Of a stretch of 40,418 nucleotides of DNA, positions 1 to 7,935 are shown piece after piece. The position numbers and the translations under genes were made by a program. A model generated the notes under the pieces. The model was not told where the DNA came from, searched no databases, and saw only the letters and a program-made list of their open reading frames with translations. This stretch comes from Gallaecimonas xiamenensis 3-C-1 (lineage in GTDB: Bacteria > Pseudomonadota > Gammaproteobacteria > Enterobacterales > Gallaecimonadaceae). Each line of letters opens with the position of its first letter. Position 1 is the first letter of the stretch. Location: assembly GCF_000299915.1 (NCBI RefSeq), contig NZ_AMRI01000034.1, forward strand, positions 1 to 40,418, written 5' to 3'.

Positions 1-602
1 GAAACCATCACATGCTCCAGGCGACAAAAGCGGTCCATATCCAGTGGCTGCCGCAGCTGGGGGTGGTCTTGGCGCCCGGCCAGCACATAGTGTTCGGTAA
101 AAAGGGTGCTGCTCTTCAAGCCTGGAGGAGCGCCATCGGCGGTATGAAAGGCCAGTTCCAGCTCGCCACTCTCCATGCTGGCCGCCAGAGTACTGGGTTT
201 GACCTGGCTAACGGCGATGCGGCACTGAGGCGCCTGGCGCAAAATGGAGGGTAGGGCCCGGCGCAAAATGGTGGCTTCGCCGTAGTCGGCGGCGGCGAGG
301 CGCCAAGTGCCTTTGGCGTTGGCCGGGTCAAATTCCCTGGCCGGCTGTACAGCTTGCTGCAAGGCAGTTAACGCATCGGCCAAGGGCAGCTGAAGCTGTT
401 CGGCCAGTACCGTCGGCGTCATCCCTCTTGGGCCCGGCAGCAGCAAAGGGTCACCGAACATCTCCCGCAGTTTTTTCAGCTGCACGCTGACAGACGGCTG
501 CGAGAGATGCAGGCGCTGGGCGGCGCGGGTAACGCTGCGCTCTTTAAGCAGCACATCCAGCGTCATCAGCAGGTTAAGGTCTAGACCCTGGAAATTAATC
601 AT
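1..602 (-). CDS. LysR-family transcriptional regulator (3' end cut by window edge)
   Basis: The minus-strand reading frame opens at the ATG at 602 and stays open to the window edge, giving about 200 residues of N-terminus. It begins MINFQGLDLNLLMTLDVLL and continues with a typical LysR winged helix-turn-helix (RSVTRAAQRLHLSQPSVSVQ, about residues 23-42). The start of a periplasmic-binding-like effector domain follows from about residue 88 (GTWRLAAADYGEATIL). LysR proteins are usually about 300 residues, so roughly 100 C-terminal residues lie outside the window. The gene is divergent from a quinone oxidoreductase gene. The shared 84 bp spacer carries a perfect inverted repeat only 12 bp from this start codon, which fits autoregulation and control of the neighbour. 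The effector is unknown; a quinone or electrophile is a guess from context. Confidence 0.88.
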   Translation of the reverse strand, partial: MINFQGLDLNLLMTLDVLLKERSVTRAAQRLHLSQPSVSVQLKKLREMFGDPLLLPGPRGMTPTVLAEQLQLPLADALTALQQAVQPAREFDPANAKGTWRLAAADYGEATILRRALPSILRQAPQCRIAVSQVKPSTLAASMESGELELAFHTADGAPPGLKSSTLFTEHYVLAGRQDHPQLRQPLDMDRFCRLEHVMV

Positions 603-613
603 GGCTATGGCTT

Positions 614-641
614 GTATAGTGGCAATTCATTTTCACTATAC
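614..641. promoter_or_regulatory. Candidate LysR operator between divergent genes
   Basis: GTATAGTG (614-621) and CACTATAC (634-641) form a perfect 8 bp inverted repeat with a 12 bp AT-rich spacer. It lies between the LysR gene and the oxidoreductase gene. It contains the T-N11-A type dyad expected for LysR-family sites. Binding is inferred from position and symmetry only. Confidence 0.55.
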
Positions 642-686
642 CCGAGCCTTGCTCATCATGGCGGTTGTTACGTTGAGGAGTTCGCC

Positions 687-1466
687 ATGAAGGTCTTAGT
701 GATTTATGCCCACCCTGAAGCGTCGTCCCTGAACGGGGCGCTGCGTGACCATGCATTGCAGCACCTGCGTAAGGCAGGGCATGAGGTGCAGCTTTCCGAT
801 CTGTATGCCATGAACTGGAAGGCGACGCTGGACGCCGCCGATTTCCCGGAGCGGGACCCAAGCCAGCCTTTCCACGCCTCCCTGGACTCCAAGCTGGCTT
901 ACGCCAATGGCAGTCAAAGTGCCGATATCGCGGCCGAGCAGGCCAAGCTGGAATGGGCGGATACGGTGATCTTCCAGTTTCCGCTGTGGTGGTTCTCGGT
1001 GCCGGCGATCTTGAAGGGTTGGTTCGACAGGGTCTACGCCTACGGCTTTGCCTATGGGGTAGGCGAGCATTCCGACCATCATTGGGGTGACCGTTATGGT
1101 GAAGGTAAGTTTGCCGGTAAAAGGGCCATGCTGCTGGTCACAACGGGTGGCTGGGCCAGCCACTATAGCGCTCGGGGCATCAATGGGCCCATCGACGATA
1201 TTCTGTTCCCCATCCAGCACGGTTTGCTGTTCTACCCGGGGTTTTCGGTATTGGAACCAATGGTTGTCTATCGCACCAGCAAGGTGGATGAGGCGCGCTA
1301 CGGTGAGCTATGCAATGAACTGGAGGTGCGTCTCGATACCCTGCAAAGCGCGCCGGTCATACCCTACCGGCGCCAAAACCACGGCGACTATGCCATTCCG
1401 GCCTTGGAGCTCAAAGACCATATCAAAGGCGGTGAAGGCGGCTTTGCCATCCACCTGGCCGACTAG
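687..1466 (+). CDS. NAD(P)H dehydrogenase (quinone), flavodoxin-like fold
   Basis: The 259-residue protein belongs to the Flavodoxin_2 (NQO1/MdaB) family, whose members bind FAD or FMN and reduce quinones by two electrons using NAD(P)H in the cytoplasm. The N-terminal beta strand and flavin phosphate loop are visible in KVLVIYAHPEASSLNGAL. The family signature FQFPLWWFSVPAILKGWFDR lies at about 96-115, and the third flavin loop LLVTTGGWASHYS at about 148-160. I chose the ATG at 687 because a GAGGAG ribosome site lies 6 bp upstream and the flavodoxin fold starts immediately. A longer in-frame opening from 612 would read through the operator. The gene is divergent from the LysR regulator, a common arrangement for inducible quinone reductases in oxidative or electrophile stress. 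The 259-residue length is longer than E. coli MdaB (193) and closer to the NQO1-like branch. Confidence 0.85.
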   Translation: MKVLVIYAHPEASSLNGALRDHALQHLRKAGHEVQLSDLYAMNWKATLDAADFPERDPSQPFHASLDSKLAYANGSQSADIAAEQAKLEWADTVIFQFPLWWFSVPAILKGWFDRVYAYGFAYGVGEHSDHHWGDRYGEGKFAGKRAMLLVTTGGWASHYSARGINGPIDDILFPIQHGLLFYPGFSVLEPMVVYRTSKVDEARYGELCNELEVRLDTLQSAPVIPYRRQNHGDYAIPALELKDHIKGGEGGFAIHLAD

Positions 1467-1481
1467 GTTTCACGTGAAACA
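1466..1481. promoter_or_regulatory. parS-like ParB-binding site
   Basis: GGTTTCACGTGAAACA matches the widely conserved parS consensus TGTTNCACGTGAAACA at 15 of 16 positions. The inner 14 bases (1467-1480) are a perfect palindrome. The only deviation, the first G, is the last base of the preceding TAG stop codon. ParB/Spo0J sites cluster near oriC, and the surrounding gene order is origin-proximal, which supports the assignment. Occupancy is not shown. Confidence 0.6.
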
Positions 1482-1482
1482 A

Positions 1483-1512
1483 AAAAGGCGCCTTGCGGCG
1501 CCTTTTCTTTTT
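1483..1512. terminator. Bidirectional intrinsic terminator
   Basis: AAAAGGCGCC (1483-1492), loop TTGC and GGCGCCTTTT (1497-1506) form a strong GC stem with A and T tracts on either side. It sits between the oxidoreductase gene and the convergent glyS, so it can end both transcripts. Confidence 0.88.
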
Positions 1513-1523
1513 AGGCTTTCGCC

Positions 1524-3590
1524 TTATTGCAGCACGGAGATGTCCGCCACCTGCAGGAACAGGCCACGCAGGCGACCCAGCAGGGCCAGGCGGTTCTGCT
1601 TCAGGGCGGCATCCTCGGCCATCACCATCACGCCGTCGAAGAAGGCGTCCACCGGCTCACGCAGGGCGGCCAGGGCGGTCAGGGCAGGGGTGTAGTCACC
1701 GGCCGCAAAGAGCGGCGCCAATTCTTCTTCCAGGCGGCTTACCTCGGCGAACAGAGCCACTTCGGCGGCTTCCACCAGGCGCTCTTTGACAACCGCTGTA
1801 GGCAGCTCGCCGTCCACCTTGGACAGGATATTACCCACCCGCTTGTTGGCGGCGGCCAGGGCCTCGGCGGCGTCCAGGGCACGGAAGGCGGACACCGCTT
1901 TCACGCGCTGGTCAAAGTCCACCGGCTTGGTGGGGCGGCGGGCCAGTACGGCGTTGATCACGTCGCCGCCAAAGCCTTCGTCCTGGTACCAGGCCTTGAA
2001 GCGGCCCAGCAGGAATTCCAGCACGTCTTCTTCCACCTTGGCGTTGCTGACTTTGCTACCCAGCAGGGCCTTGGCTTCGCGGATAAGGTCAGTGAGATCC
2101 AGCTTGAGGCCGTTTTCCTTGATGATGCGCAGGGCACCCAGGGCGGCGCGGCGCAGGGCGAAGGGGTCCTTGTCGCCTTTGGGGGCTTGGCCAATGCCAA
2201 AAATGCCCACCAGGGTGTCCAGCTTGTCGGCCAGAGCCACGGCGCAGGACACCGGGGCAGAGGGCAGGGCGTCACCGGCAAAGCGGGGCAGGTACTGGTC
2301 TTCCAGGGCCTGGGCTACCGCTTCGGGCTCACCGTCCAGGCGCGCATAGTGCATGCCCATGGTGCCCTGGGTGTCGGTGAACTCCATCACCATCTGGGTC
2401 ATCAGGTCGCACTTGGACAGCAGACCGGCGCGCTGGGCATCGCTTACATTGGCACCCAGTTCGGCAGCGATAAAGCCGGCCAGGGCGCTGATGCGTTCAA
2501 CCTTGTCGCGAAGGGTGCCGAGCTCCTTTTGGAACAGCACGGTCGCCAGGCTGTCCAGGCGGTCGGAGAGCTTGTGCTTACGGTCGGTCTTGAAGAAGAA
2601 CTCGGCGTCGGCCAAACGGGGGCGCACCACCTTCTCGTTACCGGCGATGATCTGCTGCGGGTCCTTGGACTCGATGTTGGTCACGAAGATGAACTTGTTG
2701 AGCAGCTTGCCGTCGTTGCCGTAGACCGGGAAATACTTCTGGTCACCCTTCATGGTGTAGACCAGGGCCTCCGGGGGCACGGTCAGGAACTTCTCTTCAA
2801 AGCTTGCCACCAGCACCACCGGCCATTCCACCAGGGAGGCCACTTCTTCCAGTAGGCTATCTTCCAGATCCGCCTTGCCACCCAGCTCCTGGGCCTTGGC
2901 TTCGGCGGCGGCCTTGATCTTGGCCTTGCGGCTTGCAAAGTCGGCCAGCACCTTGCCTTTGCTTTCAAGGTCACTGAGGTAGTGGTCGGCATGGGCCAGC
3001 TCGAATTGGCGTTCGCCCATAAAACGGTGGCCACGGACGGTGCGGCCAATAGTGATGTCCAGCACGGCGCCGTTAATCAGCTCATCGCCGTACAGAGCGG
3101 TGATGGTGTGTACCGGGCGGATAAACTGGGTGCGCTTGGCGCCCCAACGCATGGGCTTGGGAATGGGCAGCTTTTTCAGGGCGCTTTCCACCATGGCGGG
3201 CACCAGGGCTTGCACCGGCTGGCCTTTGACCTGAGCCTTGTGCAGCAGCCATTCGCCCTTGTCGGTGACCATGCGGCCAGCGTCCTTGATGTCGATACCG
3301 CAGCCGGCGGCCCAGCCCAGGGCGGCCTTGGTGGCGTTACCTTCGGCGTCGAAGGCGGCCTGCACGGCGGGGCCGCGCTTTTCCACTTCCTTGTCGGGCT
3401 GCTGGGCAGCCAGGGCCTTGACGGTCAGGGCCAGGCGGCGAGGGGCGGCGTGCCATTGAATAGCATCAAAGGCCAGCTCGGCTTCGGTCAGCTCGGCGCC
3501 CAGGTTGGCGGCAAAGGCTTCGGCCAGGGTACGCAGGGCCTTGGGTGGCAGCTCTTCGGTACCGATTTCTACCAGTAGGTTCTGGGGCAT
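1524..3590 (-). CDS. glyS: Glycine--tRNA ligase beta subunit
   Basis: This is the beta chain of the bacterial alpha2beta2 glycyl-tRNA synthetase, which with GlyQ attaches glycine to tRNA-Gly in the cytoplasm. The 688-residue product starts [20 protein letters not shown], the conserved GlyS N-terminus, and its length matches E. coli GlyS (689). The conserved core includes GDQKYFPV and the HD-like segment around [18 protein letters not shown]. The C-terminal anticodon-binding (DALR-like) part contains FFDGVMVM. The start is set by overlap: the glyQ stop and the glyS ATG share bases in TAATG, so the subunits are translationally coupled. A longer opening from 3608 would run into glyQ. The gene ends at the bidirectional terminator at 1483-1512. 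Confidence 0.97.
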   Translation of the reverse strand: MPQNLLVEIGTEELPPKALRTLAEAFAANLGAELTEAELAFDAIQWHAAPRRLALTVKALAAQQPDKEVEKRGPAVQAAFDAEGNATKAALGWAAGCGIDIKDAGRMVTDKGEWLLHKAQVKGQPVQALVPAMVESALKKLPIPKPMRWGAKRTQFIRPVHTITALYGDELINGAVLDITIGRTVRGHRFMGERQFELAHADHYLSDLESKGKVLADFASRKAKIKAAAEAKAQELGGKADLEDSLLEEVASLVEWPVVLVASFEEKFLTVPPEALVYTMKGDQKYFPVYGNDGKLLNKFIFVTNIESKDPQQIIAGNEKVVRPRLADAEFFFKTDRKHKLSDRLDSLATVLFQKELGTLRDKVERISALAGFIAAELGANVSDAQRAGLLSKCDLMTQMVMEFTDTQGTMGMHYARLDGEPEAVAQALEDQYLPRFAGDALPSAPVSCAVALADKLDTLVGIFGIGQAPKGDKDPFALRRAALGALRIIKENGLKLDLTDLIREAKALLGSKVSNAKVEEDVLEFLLGRFKAWYQDEGFGGDVINAVLARRPTKPVDFDQRVKAVSAFRALDAAEALAAANKRVGNILSKVDGELPTAVVKERLVEAAEVALFAEVSRLEEELAPLFAAGDYTPALTALAALREPVDAFFDGVMVMAEDAALKQNRLALLGRLRGLFLQVADISVLQ

Positions 3591-4501
3591 TATTTTGCCT
3601 CCTTGCACATGGGGAAGCCCAGCGCCTCACGGGCGGCATAAAAGGCTTCGGCGCAGGCCTTGGACAGGGCGCGGACCCGCAGAATGTAACGCTGACGCTC
3701 GGTGACCGAAATGGCGTGGCGGGCGTCCAGCAGGTTGAAGGCGTGGGAGGCTTTCATCACTTGCTCATAGGCCGGCAGCGGCAGGGGCTTTTCCAGGGCC
3801 AGCAGGGTTTGGCACTGGCGCTCGCACTCGTCAAACACCTGGAACAGGAAGTCGACATTGGCGTGTTCGAAGTTGTAGGTGGACTGTTCCACTTCATTCT
3901 GGTGGAAGACGTCACCGTAGGTGATCTTGCCCAGAGGGCCGTCGGTCCACACCAGGTCGTAGACCGAATCCACGCCTTGGATATACATGGCCAGACGCTC
4001 AAGGCCATAGGTGATCTCGCCGGTAACCGGGCTGCATTCTAGGCCGCCCACCTGCTGGAAGTAGGTGAACTGGGTCACTTCCATGCCGTTGAGCCACACT
4101 TCCCAGCCCAGGCCCCAGGCACCCAGGGTGGGGGACTCCCAGTTGTCTTCCACGAAGCGAATATCGTGCACCAGGGTGTCGATACCCAGAGCTTCCAGTG
4201 AGCCCAGGTACAGCTCTTGGATGTTGTCCGGAGACGGCTTGAGCATCACCTGGAACTGGTAATAGTGCTGCAGGCGGTTGGGGTTTTCACCGTAGCGGCC
4301 GTCGGTAGGACGGCGGGACGGCTGCACATAGGCGCTGGAGATAGGCTCCGGGCCAACGGCGCGCAGGAAGGTCATAGGGTGGAAGGTGCCGGCACCCACT
4401 TCCATGTCTAAAGGCTGGATCACGGCGCAGCCTTGGCGGGCCCAGTAATCCTGCAAGGCGAGGATCAGCCCTTGAAAGGTCTTGAGATCGTAATTTTGCA
4501 T
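3590..4501 (-). CDS. glyQ: Glycine--tRNA ligase alpha subunit
   Basis: The 303-residue protein is the catalytic alpha chain of heterotetrameric glycyl-tRNA synthetase, a class II enzyme that forms glycyl-adenylate. It is nearly identical in layout to E. coli GlyQ (303 residues). It starts [20 protein letters not shown] and carries the invariant segments [37 protein letters not shown] and [20 protein letters not shown]. The ATG at 4501 is chosen because family similarity begins exactly there; the frame is open further upstream but without conservation. It is the first gene of the glyQS pair and overlaps glyS by one base through TAATG. Confidence 0.97.
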   Translation of the reverse strand: MQNYDLKTFQGLILALQDYWARQGCAVIQPLDMEVGAGTFHPMTFLRAVGPEPISSAYVQPSRRPTDGRYGENPNRLQHYYQFQVMLKPSPDNIQELYLGSLEALGIDTLVHDIRFVEDNWESPTLGAWGLGWEVWLNGMEVTQFTYFQQVGGLECSPVTGEITYGLERLAMYIQGVDSVYDLVWTDGPLGKITYGDVFHQNEVEQSTYNFEHANVDFLFQVFDECERQCQTLLALEKPLPLPAYEQVMKASHAFNLLDARHAISVTERQRYILRVRALSKACAEAFYAAREALGFPMCKEAK

Positions 4502-4932
4502 GTTCTTGGCGTCTTCGCTGATTTCGCGGCAGAAAGAGCGCCAGTATACCGCGATCTGCGTACAAATTTGGAGCACAAAGCCCGCCGTATTTCAGCTCTC
4601 GGTCGACCTTGCCGTTTAACAAGGTAAGAGGCCCCGCTTTGATGTTATCCTTCGGCCTCGCGGCGCCATGACGGTGCCCACCCGGCACACCTTGCGGGCT
4701 TAATCAAAGCTCGGACGATAGGTGTGAGTACTCACTTCCCTGCGAATATTTGTACTGCTGTATCGCATGAAGCGACAAAGGACGTTGCCCAAGAAAGGCC
4801 CCGCTTTCCCCTCGCCTTTGACCCGGCCCAGCCCCTTGGCTGGCAGGCCGGCGCGTCCCCTTTTCCCCAGCCCTTGCTTGGCGTGCAGCCCTCGGCTTGC
4901 TGCCTACTGCTGCTCTCTAACAACCTAAACAT
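4502..4932. other. 431 bp gene-free region between divergent glyQ and the paralogue cluster
   Basis: No convincing gene or RNA is visible. On the glyQ side a TATACT hexamer (minus strand, 4548-4543) could be a -10 box, but its -35 partner is weak. On the other side is a 12 bp palindrome, GTGAGTACTCAC (4724-4735), about 200 bp before the start at 4933. The rest is GC-rich with no clear ribosome site before 4933. The long distance suggests a sizeable 5' leader or regulatory zone for the downstream cluster. Confidence 0.5.
4724..4735. promoter_or_regulatory. Palindromic operator candidate upstream of the cluster
   Basis: GTGAGTACTCAC is a perfect 12 bp palindrome in an otherwise unstructured spacer. 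Such short perfect dyads are typical of repressor half-site pairs (for example the TetR or GntR type). No regulator gene lies beside it, so the binding protein is unknown. Confidence 0.3.
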
Positions 4933-7900
4933 ATGAATAAACTCGATAAATACCGCCTGATCCCCTTGAGCCCCGAGGACCCGGCCAGCCTGGCAAGTGC
5001 CCTGGCCCAATACCGCCAGCTGCTGGACGACAATCTGGCCTTTCGCCAGGAACTGATGCCGCTGTTCGACGTGGAGTTTGTGGCCGAGGGGCCCGGCCGG
5101 CAGCGTCGCCTGCAGCCCAGTGATGCCGGTGCCAAGCAATCATTGCTGGACCATGCCCTGATGGTGGTGAGGGGCATCGCCCCGGCCCAGGTAGCAGAAG
5201 GGGACGCGCCCTACATCAGCGAAGCCATCGTCTTTGCCGCCGCCCTTGGCCACCCAAGCTTGCAAGAGGCCCTGGTGGAGACGGCCAAGGCCATGGTGGC
5301 CCATGCCAGGCGCCGCAATGATTCGGCGGACCTGTACCTGGACGACGAGCACTTGTTCGGCCTGGAAGCGCTGTTTATGTTGGCCTTGGTGTATCCCGAG
5401 ACGGCCTGGCTGCTGGCCAGCTTTTACGTCACCCATTGGGACACCGAACATGAAGCCAGCCACCGCACCTTGCTACCGCTGCTGTTACAAGGCAATGGCT
5501 GGACCCCGGCCATGCAGCGGGCCTATCTCTACTGCGACAACCCCCAGACCCGCCGTGCCTTCCAACAGCTTGACTCGGTGCCGGACTTGGCCGACCACCT
5601 GCTGGCCCACCCGGAGCAATACCCCGGCTTTTGCGACGAGCTCATGGCAAGGCTGCAGGCCCAGCCGCTGCTGAGTGACCCCAGTGCAGGCAGCTACAGC
5701 GACCTGGCCCCGGTGCTGGGCTTTTTCCATACCCTGAGGGACACCTGGCCGGTCCAGGCCGACCCATATGACCAGGAGGCCTGGCGCGACCAAGTCAACC
5801 AGCTGCCCTTTATGGGCCAGAGTCTGGAAGAGGGGGCCTTTGGCCTTTACCAGCGACTCAAGGCCCGCAGTAACAGGCCCTTGGTGGTCGATGCCCCGGC
5901 CTACGACGAGCAAAACGAGGATGCCCCAGGCCAGGCCCACTTCACCCCGGCCCTGCACTTTTTCAGCGGTCTTGAACAGGGCCAACAACTCAGGGCCTAT
6001 ATCCTGGGGCAGCTGCACGGCCAAGGGGCTGAGCAGCTGTTGGCCAAGCTGGCGCCGGTGCCAGTGGCCGAGGCCGCCCACAGCGACCTGTTCCTGATGG
6101 CCCTCTATCACTGGCTGGAGCCGCCTTTTGGCAACGACCAGCTGGTGGCAGTCTTTCCCCACTACTTTTGGGACCTGCTGGAGGATTGCCCCGGCGGCCA
6201 TGACCAGGCGCTACGGCTGCTGGATCTGTTCTGGCGTTTGCTGGGGCGGCCGCAGTTTCCCTATGCCTTGGCAGACGGCCTGGCCAACCAGCTGGAGCTG
6301 CTGAGCCTGGCGGATTTTTACCAGCGTTACGAACAGGCACCGGCCGAGGCCGACCAGCAGCTGGAGGCCTTCTGCGAGGATTTTGAAGAGCTGGGGGAGG
6401 GAGACTGGGAACGGATCTCCGCTTTGGACCAGCAAAGCCGGGCCACCCAGGCCCTGCTGGCAGCTGAGCAATGGCCTCAGGAAAAGGGCGCCTATGTCTA
6501 CGGCGCCTGGTGCGCCGCCCGGCTGGATATCGCCGAAGGCAGCGCGGAACGCATCAGTGCCTGGCTGGACCATCACCTGATGGCGCACCTTTGCGAGGGC
6601 CTGGCCGACCAGGGCCTGGAGGCCGTGGTGCAGTACCTGACCGAGGCCAACCCCGGGGACTTTGACCCGGCCCGCCACGGCGCCATGGTGTCGCACCTTC
6701 AAAGCCTGGGGCCCTTGTCCCAGCAGGCGTTTGCCCAGCTTTGCCTAGGCTGGCCGGCGGACCTGGGTATCAAGCAACTGTTCTGGCTGCAAAGGGCCCA
6801 CTGGATGATGCGGGTGCCCAAACGCCTGGCGCTGCTGGTGCACCGGCTCTGGGCGCTGCTGGTGGAGCTGGCGCCCCAGGTACTGATAGGGGCGGTGGCC
6901 AAGGACTGCTGCGGCGAAGACGAGACGGCGCCGGGGCAGGAGCAAAACCTGTACCGGATGCTGGGCAAACTGGGGCTGGGTGAGCTGGAACTGCAAGCGT
7001 TCGCCCTGTGCCACGACCGGAAAATGGCCTGTGAGCAGGTTGCCGACCCCCTCTATTGGCGCCGTTACCTGGCGGGGTTGGCGCAGCTGGGACAGGGCCT
7101 GGCTGGGGGCGGCCCAGCATTGCTGGCCGACGAAACAGGCCTGGCCCTGGTCGCCGCCCTGCGCCGCCGCCAGGACGGCAGCCACCTGCAATTACTGGCC
7201 GATCTGCGGTGCTGTTACCCACAGCGGCCGCTACCGGATTGGCATACCGCAGAATTTCGCCAGGCGCTGGGTAGCTACCTGGCTCGCCATTGCCTGCCGC
7301 AGCAAGTCCCGAACCTTGGGCAAATCGAATCCCAAGTGCTGGCCTATTTGGACGGCCAGCAGCCCTTGGCGCCGGTGCAGCAGCTACTGGCAGAGGCCCT
7401 TAAGGCCAAGCTGGAGGCCGGCTTCGACCCCTTCCTCTTTATCCTGCTGGAGGATGCCAAGAGCGAACGTCTGCTGACCCTGCTGCTTAACCACGATAGT
7501 GGGTCGGCCAAGCATTTTCTCCATCGCGCTCGCTTGGAGCGCTGTTATGTCCACCAGCTGCTGCTATCGGGCGCCGTGGCCATGGCCGAACGCTGGCAGC
7601 ACCCGGCCATAGGCCATGCTCGCCACGGTGACCCGGCTCTGGGCTGGGCCCTGCTGGAAAAGTCAGCCCTGTGGGCCTTAGCCATGCTGCAACGGCTGTC
7701 AGTGCCGGCGGGCTTGGCCATCGCCCTGGCCCTCGATTACCCCTTGACGGATCACCTGCGCGGCCAGGCCCAAAAGGGCCCGCTGCCCAACCTGGTGCCC
7801 TTCCTTGGCACCGAACAGCGCCTGGCCCTGGTGCAGCTGCTGGGCAACTGCCCCGGCATCCGCAGCCTGGCCGACGACCCCTCCATCGAAGTACGCAGCC

Positions 7901-7935
7901 GGGTGCAACGGCTGCTGGAAAAGGACCCTTCATGA
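4933..7935 (+). CDS. Large helical hypothetical protein, first gene of the paralogue cluster
   Basis: I do not recognise a described family. The 1000-residue product has no signal peptide or membrane segment and is very rich in Leu, Ala and Gln. It appears almost entirely alpha-helical, like a HEAT/ARM solenoid. The C-terminus ends in a repeat-like helix pair, SLADDPSIEVRSRVQRLLE, reminiscent of leucine-rich-variant or HEAT repeats. It is clearly paralogous to the 1158-residue protein at 15452-18928. Both start with a P.S...ALAQYR..LD segment (residues 16-32 here) and share a region around RRNDSADLYLDDEHLFGLEAL (about 125-145). A CY helix segment near residue 865 also recurs after LLLNHD. The start codon has no obvious Shine-Dalgarno sequence but is supported by paralogue alignment. 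The stop overlaps the next gene's start (ATGA). It is probably cytoplasmic; function unknown. Confidence 0.8.
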   Translation: MNKLDKYRLIPLSPEDPASLASALAQYRQLLDDNLAFRQELMPLFDVEFVAEGPGRQRRLQPSDAGAKQSLLDHALMVVRGIAPAQVAEGDAPYISEAIVFAAALGHPSLQEALVETAKAMVAHARRRNDSADLYLDDEHLFGLEALFMLALVYPETAWLLASFYVTHWDTEHEASHRTLLPLLLQGNGWTPAMQRAYLYCDNPQTRRAFQQLDSVPDLADHLLAHPEQYPGFCDELMARLQAQPLLSDPSAGSYSDLAPVLGFFHTLRDTWPVQADPYDQEAWRDQVNQLPFMGQSLEEGAFGLYQRLKARSNRPLVVDAPAYDEQNEDAPGQAHFTPALHFFSGLEQGQQLRAYILGQLHGQGAEQLLAKLAPVPVAEAAHSDLFLMALYHWLEPPFGNDQLVAVFPHYFWDLLEDCPGGHDQALRLLDLFWRLLGRPQFPYALADGLANQLELLSLADFYQRYEQAPAEADQQLEAFCEDFEELGEGDWERISALDQQSRATQALLAAEQWPQEKGAYVYGAWCAARLDIAEGSAERISAWLDHHLMAHLCEGLADQGLEAVVQYLTEANPGDFDPARHGAMVSHLQSLGPLSQQAFAQLCLGWPADLGIKQLFWLQRAHWMMRVPKRLALLVHRLWALLVELAPQVLIGAVAKDCCGEDETAPGQEQNLYRMLGKLGLGELELQAFALCHDRKMACEQVADPLYWRRYLAGLAQLGQGLAGGGPALLADETGLALVAALRRRQDGSHLQLLADLRCCYPQRPLPDWHTAEFRQALGSYLARHCLPQQVPNLGQIESQVLAYLDGQQPLAPVQQLLAEALKAKLEAGFDPFLFILLEDAKSERLLTLLLNHDSGSAKHFLHRARLERCYVHQLLLSGAVAMAERWQHPAIGHARHGDPALGWALLEKSALWALAMLQRLSVPAGLAIALALDYPLTDHLRGQAQKGPLPNLVPFLGTEQRLALVQLLGNCPGIRSLADDPSIEVRSRVQRLLEKDPS

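Noticed and set aside
1527-2855. 442-residue plus-strand frame opposite glyS
   Set aside because: glyS is unmistakable on the other strand; the antisense frame is low-complexity.
4724-4936. 70-residue frame in the leader of the paralogue cluster
   Set aside because: It has no ribosome site or family resemblance, its composition is unlike a real protein, and it overlaps the start of the real gene at 4933.
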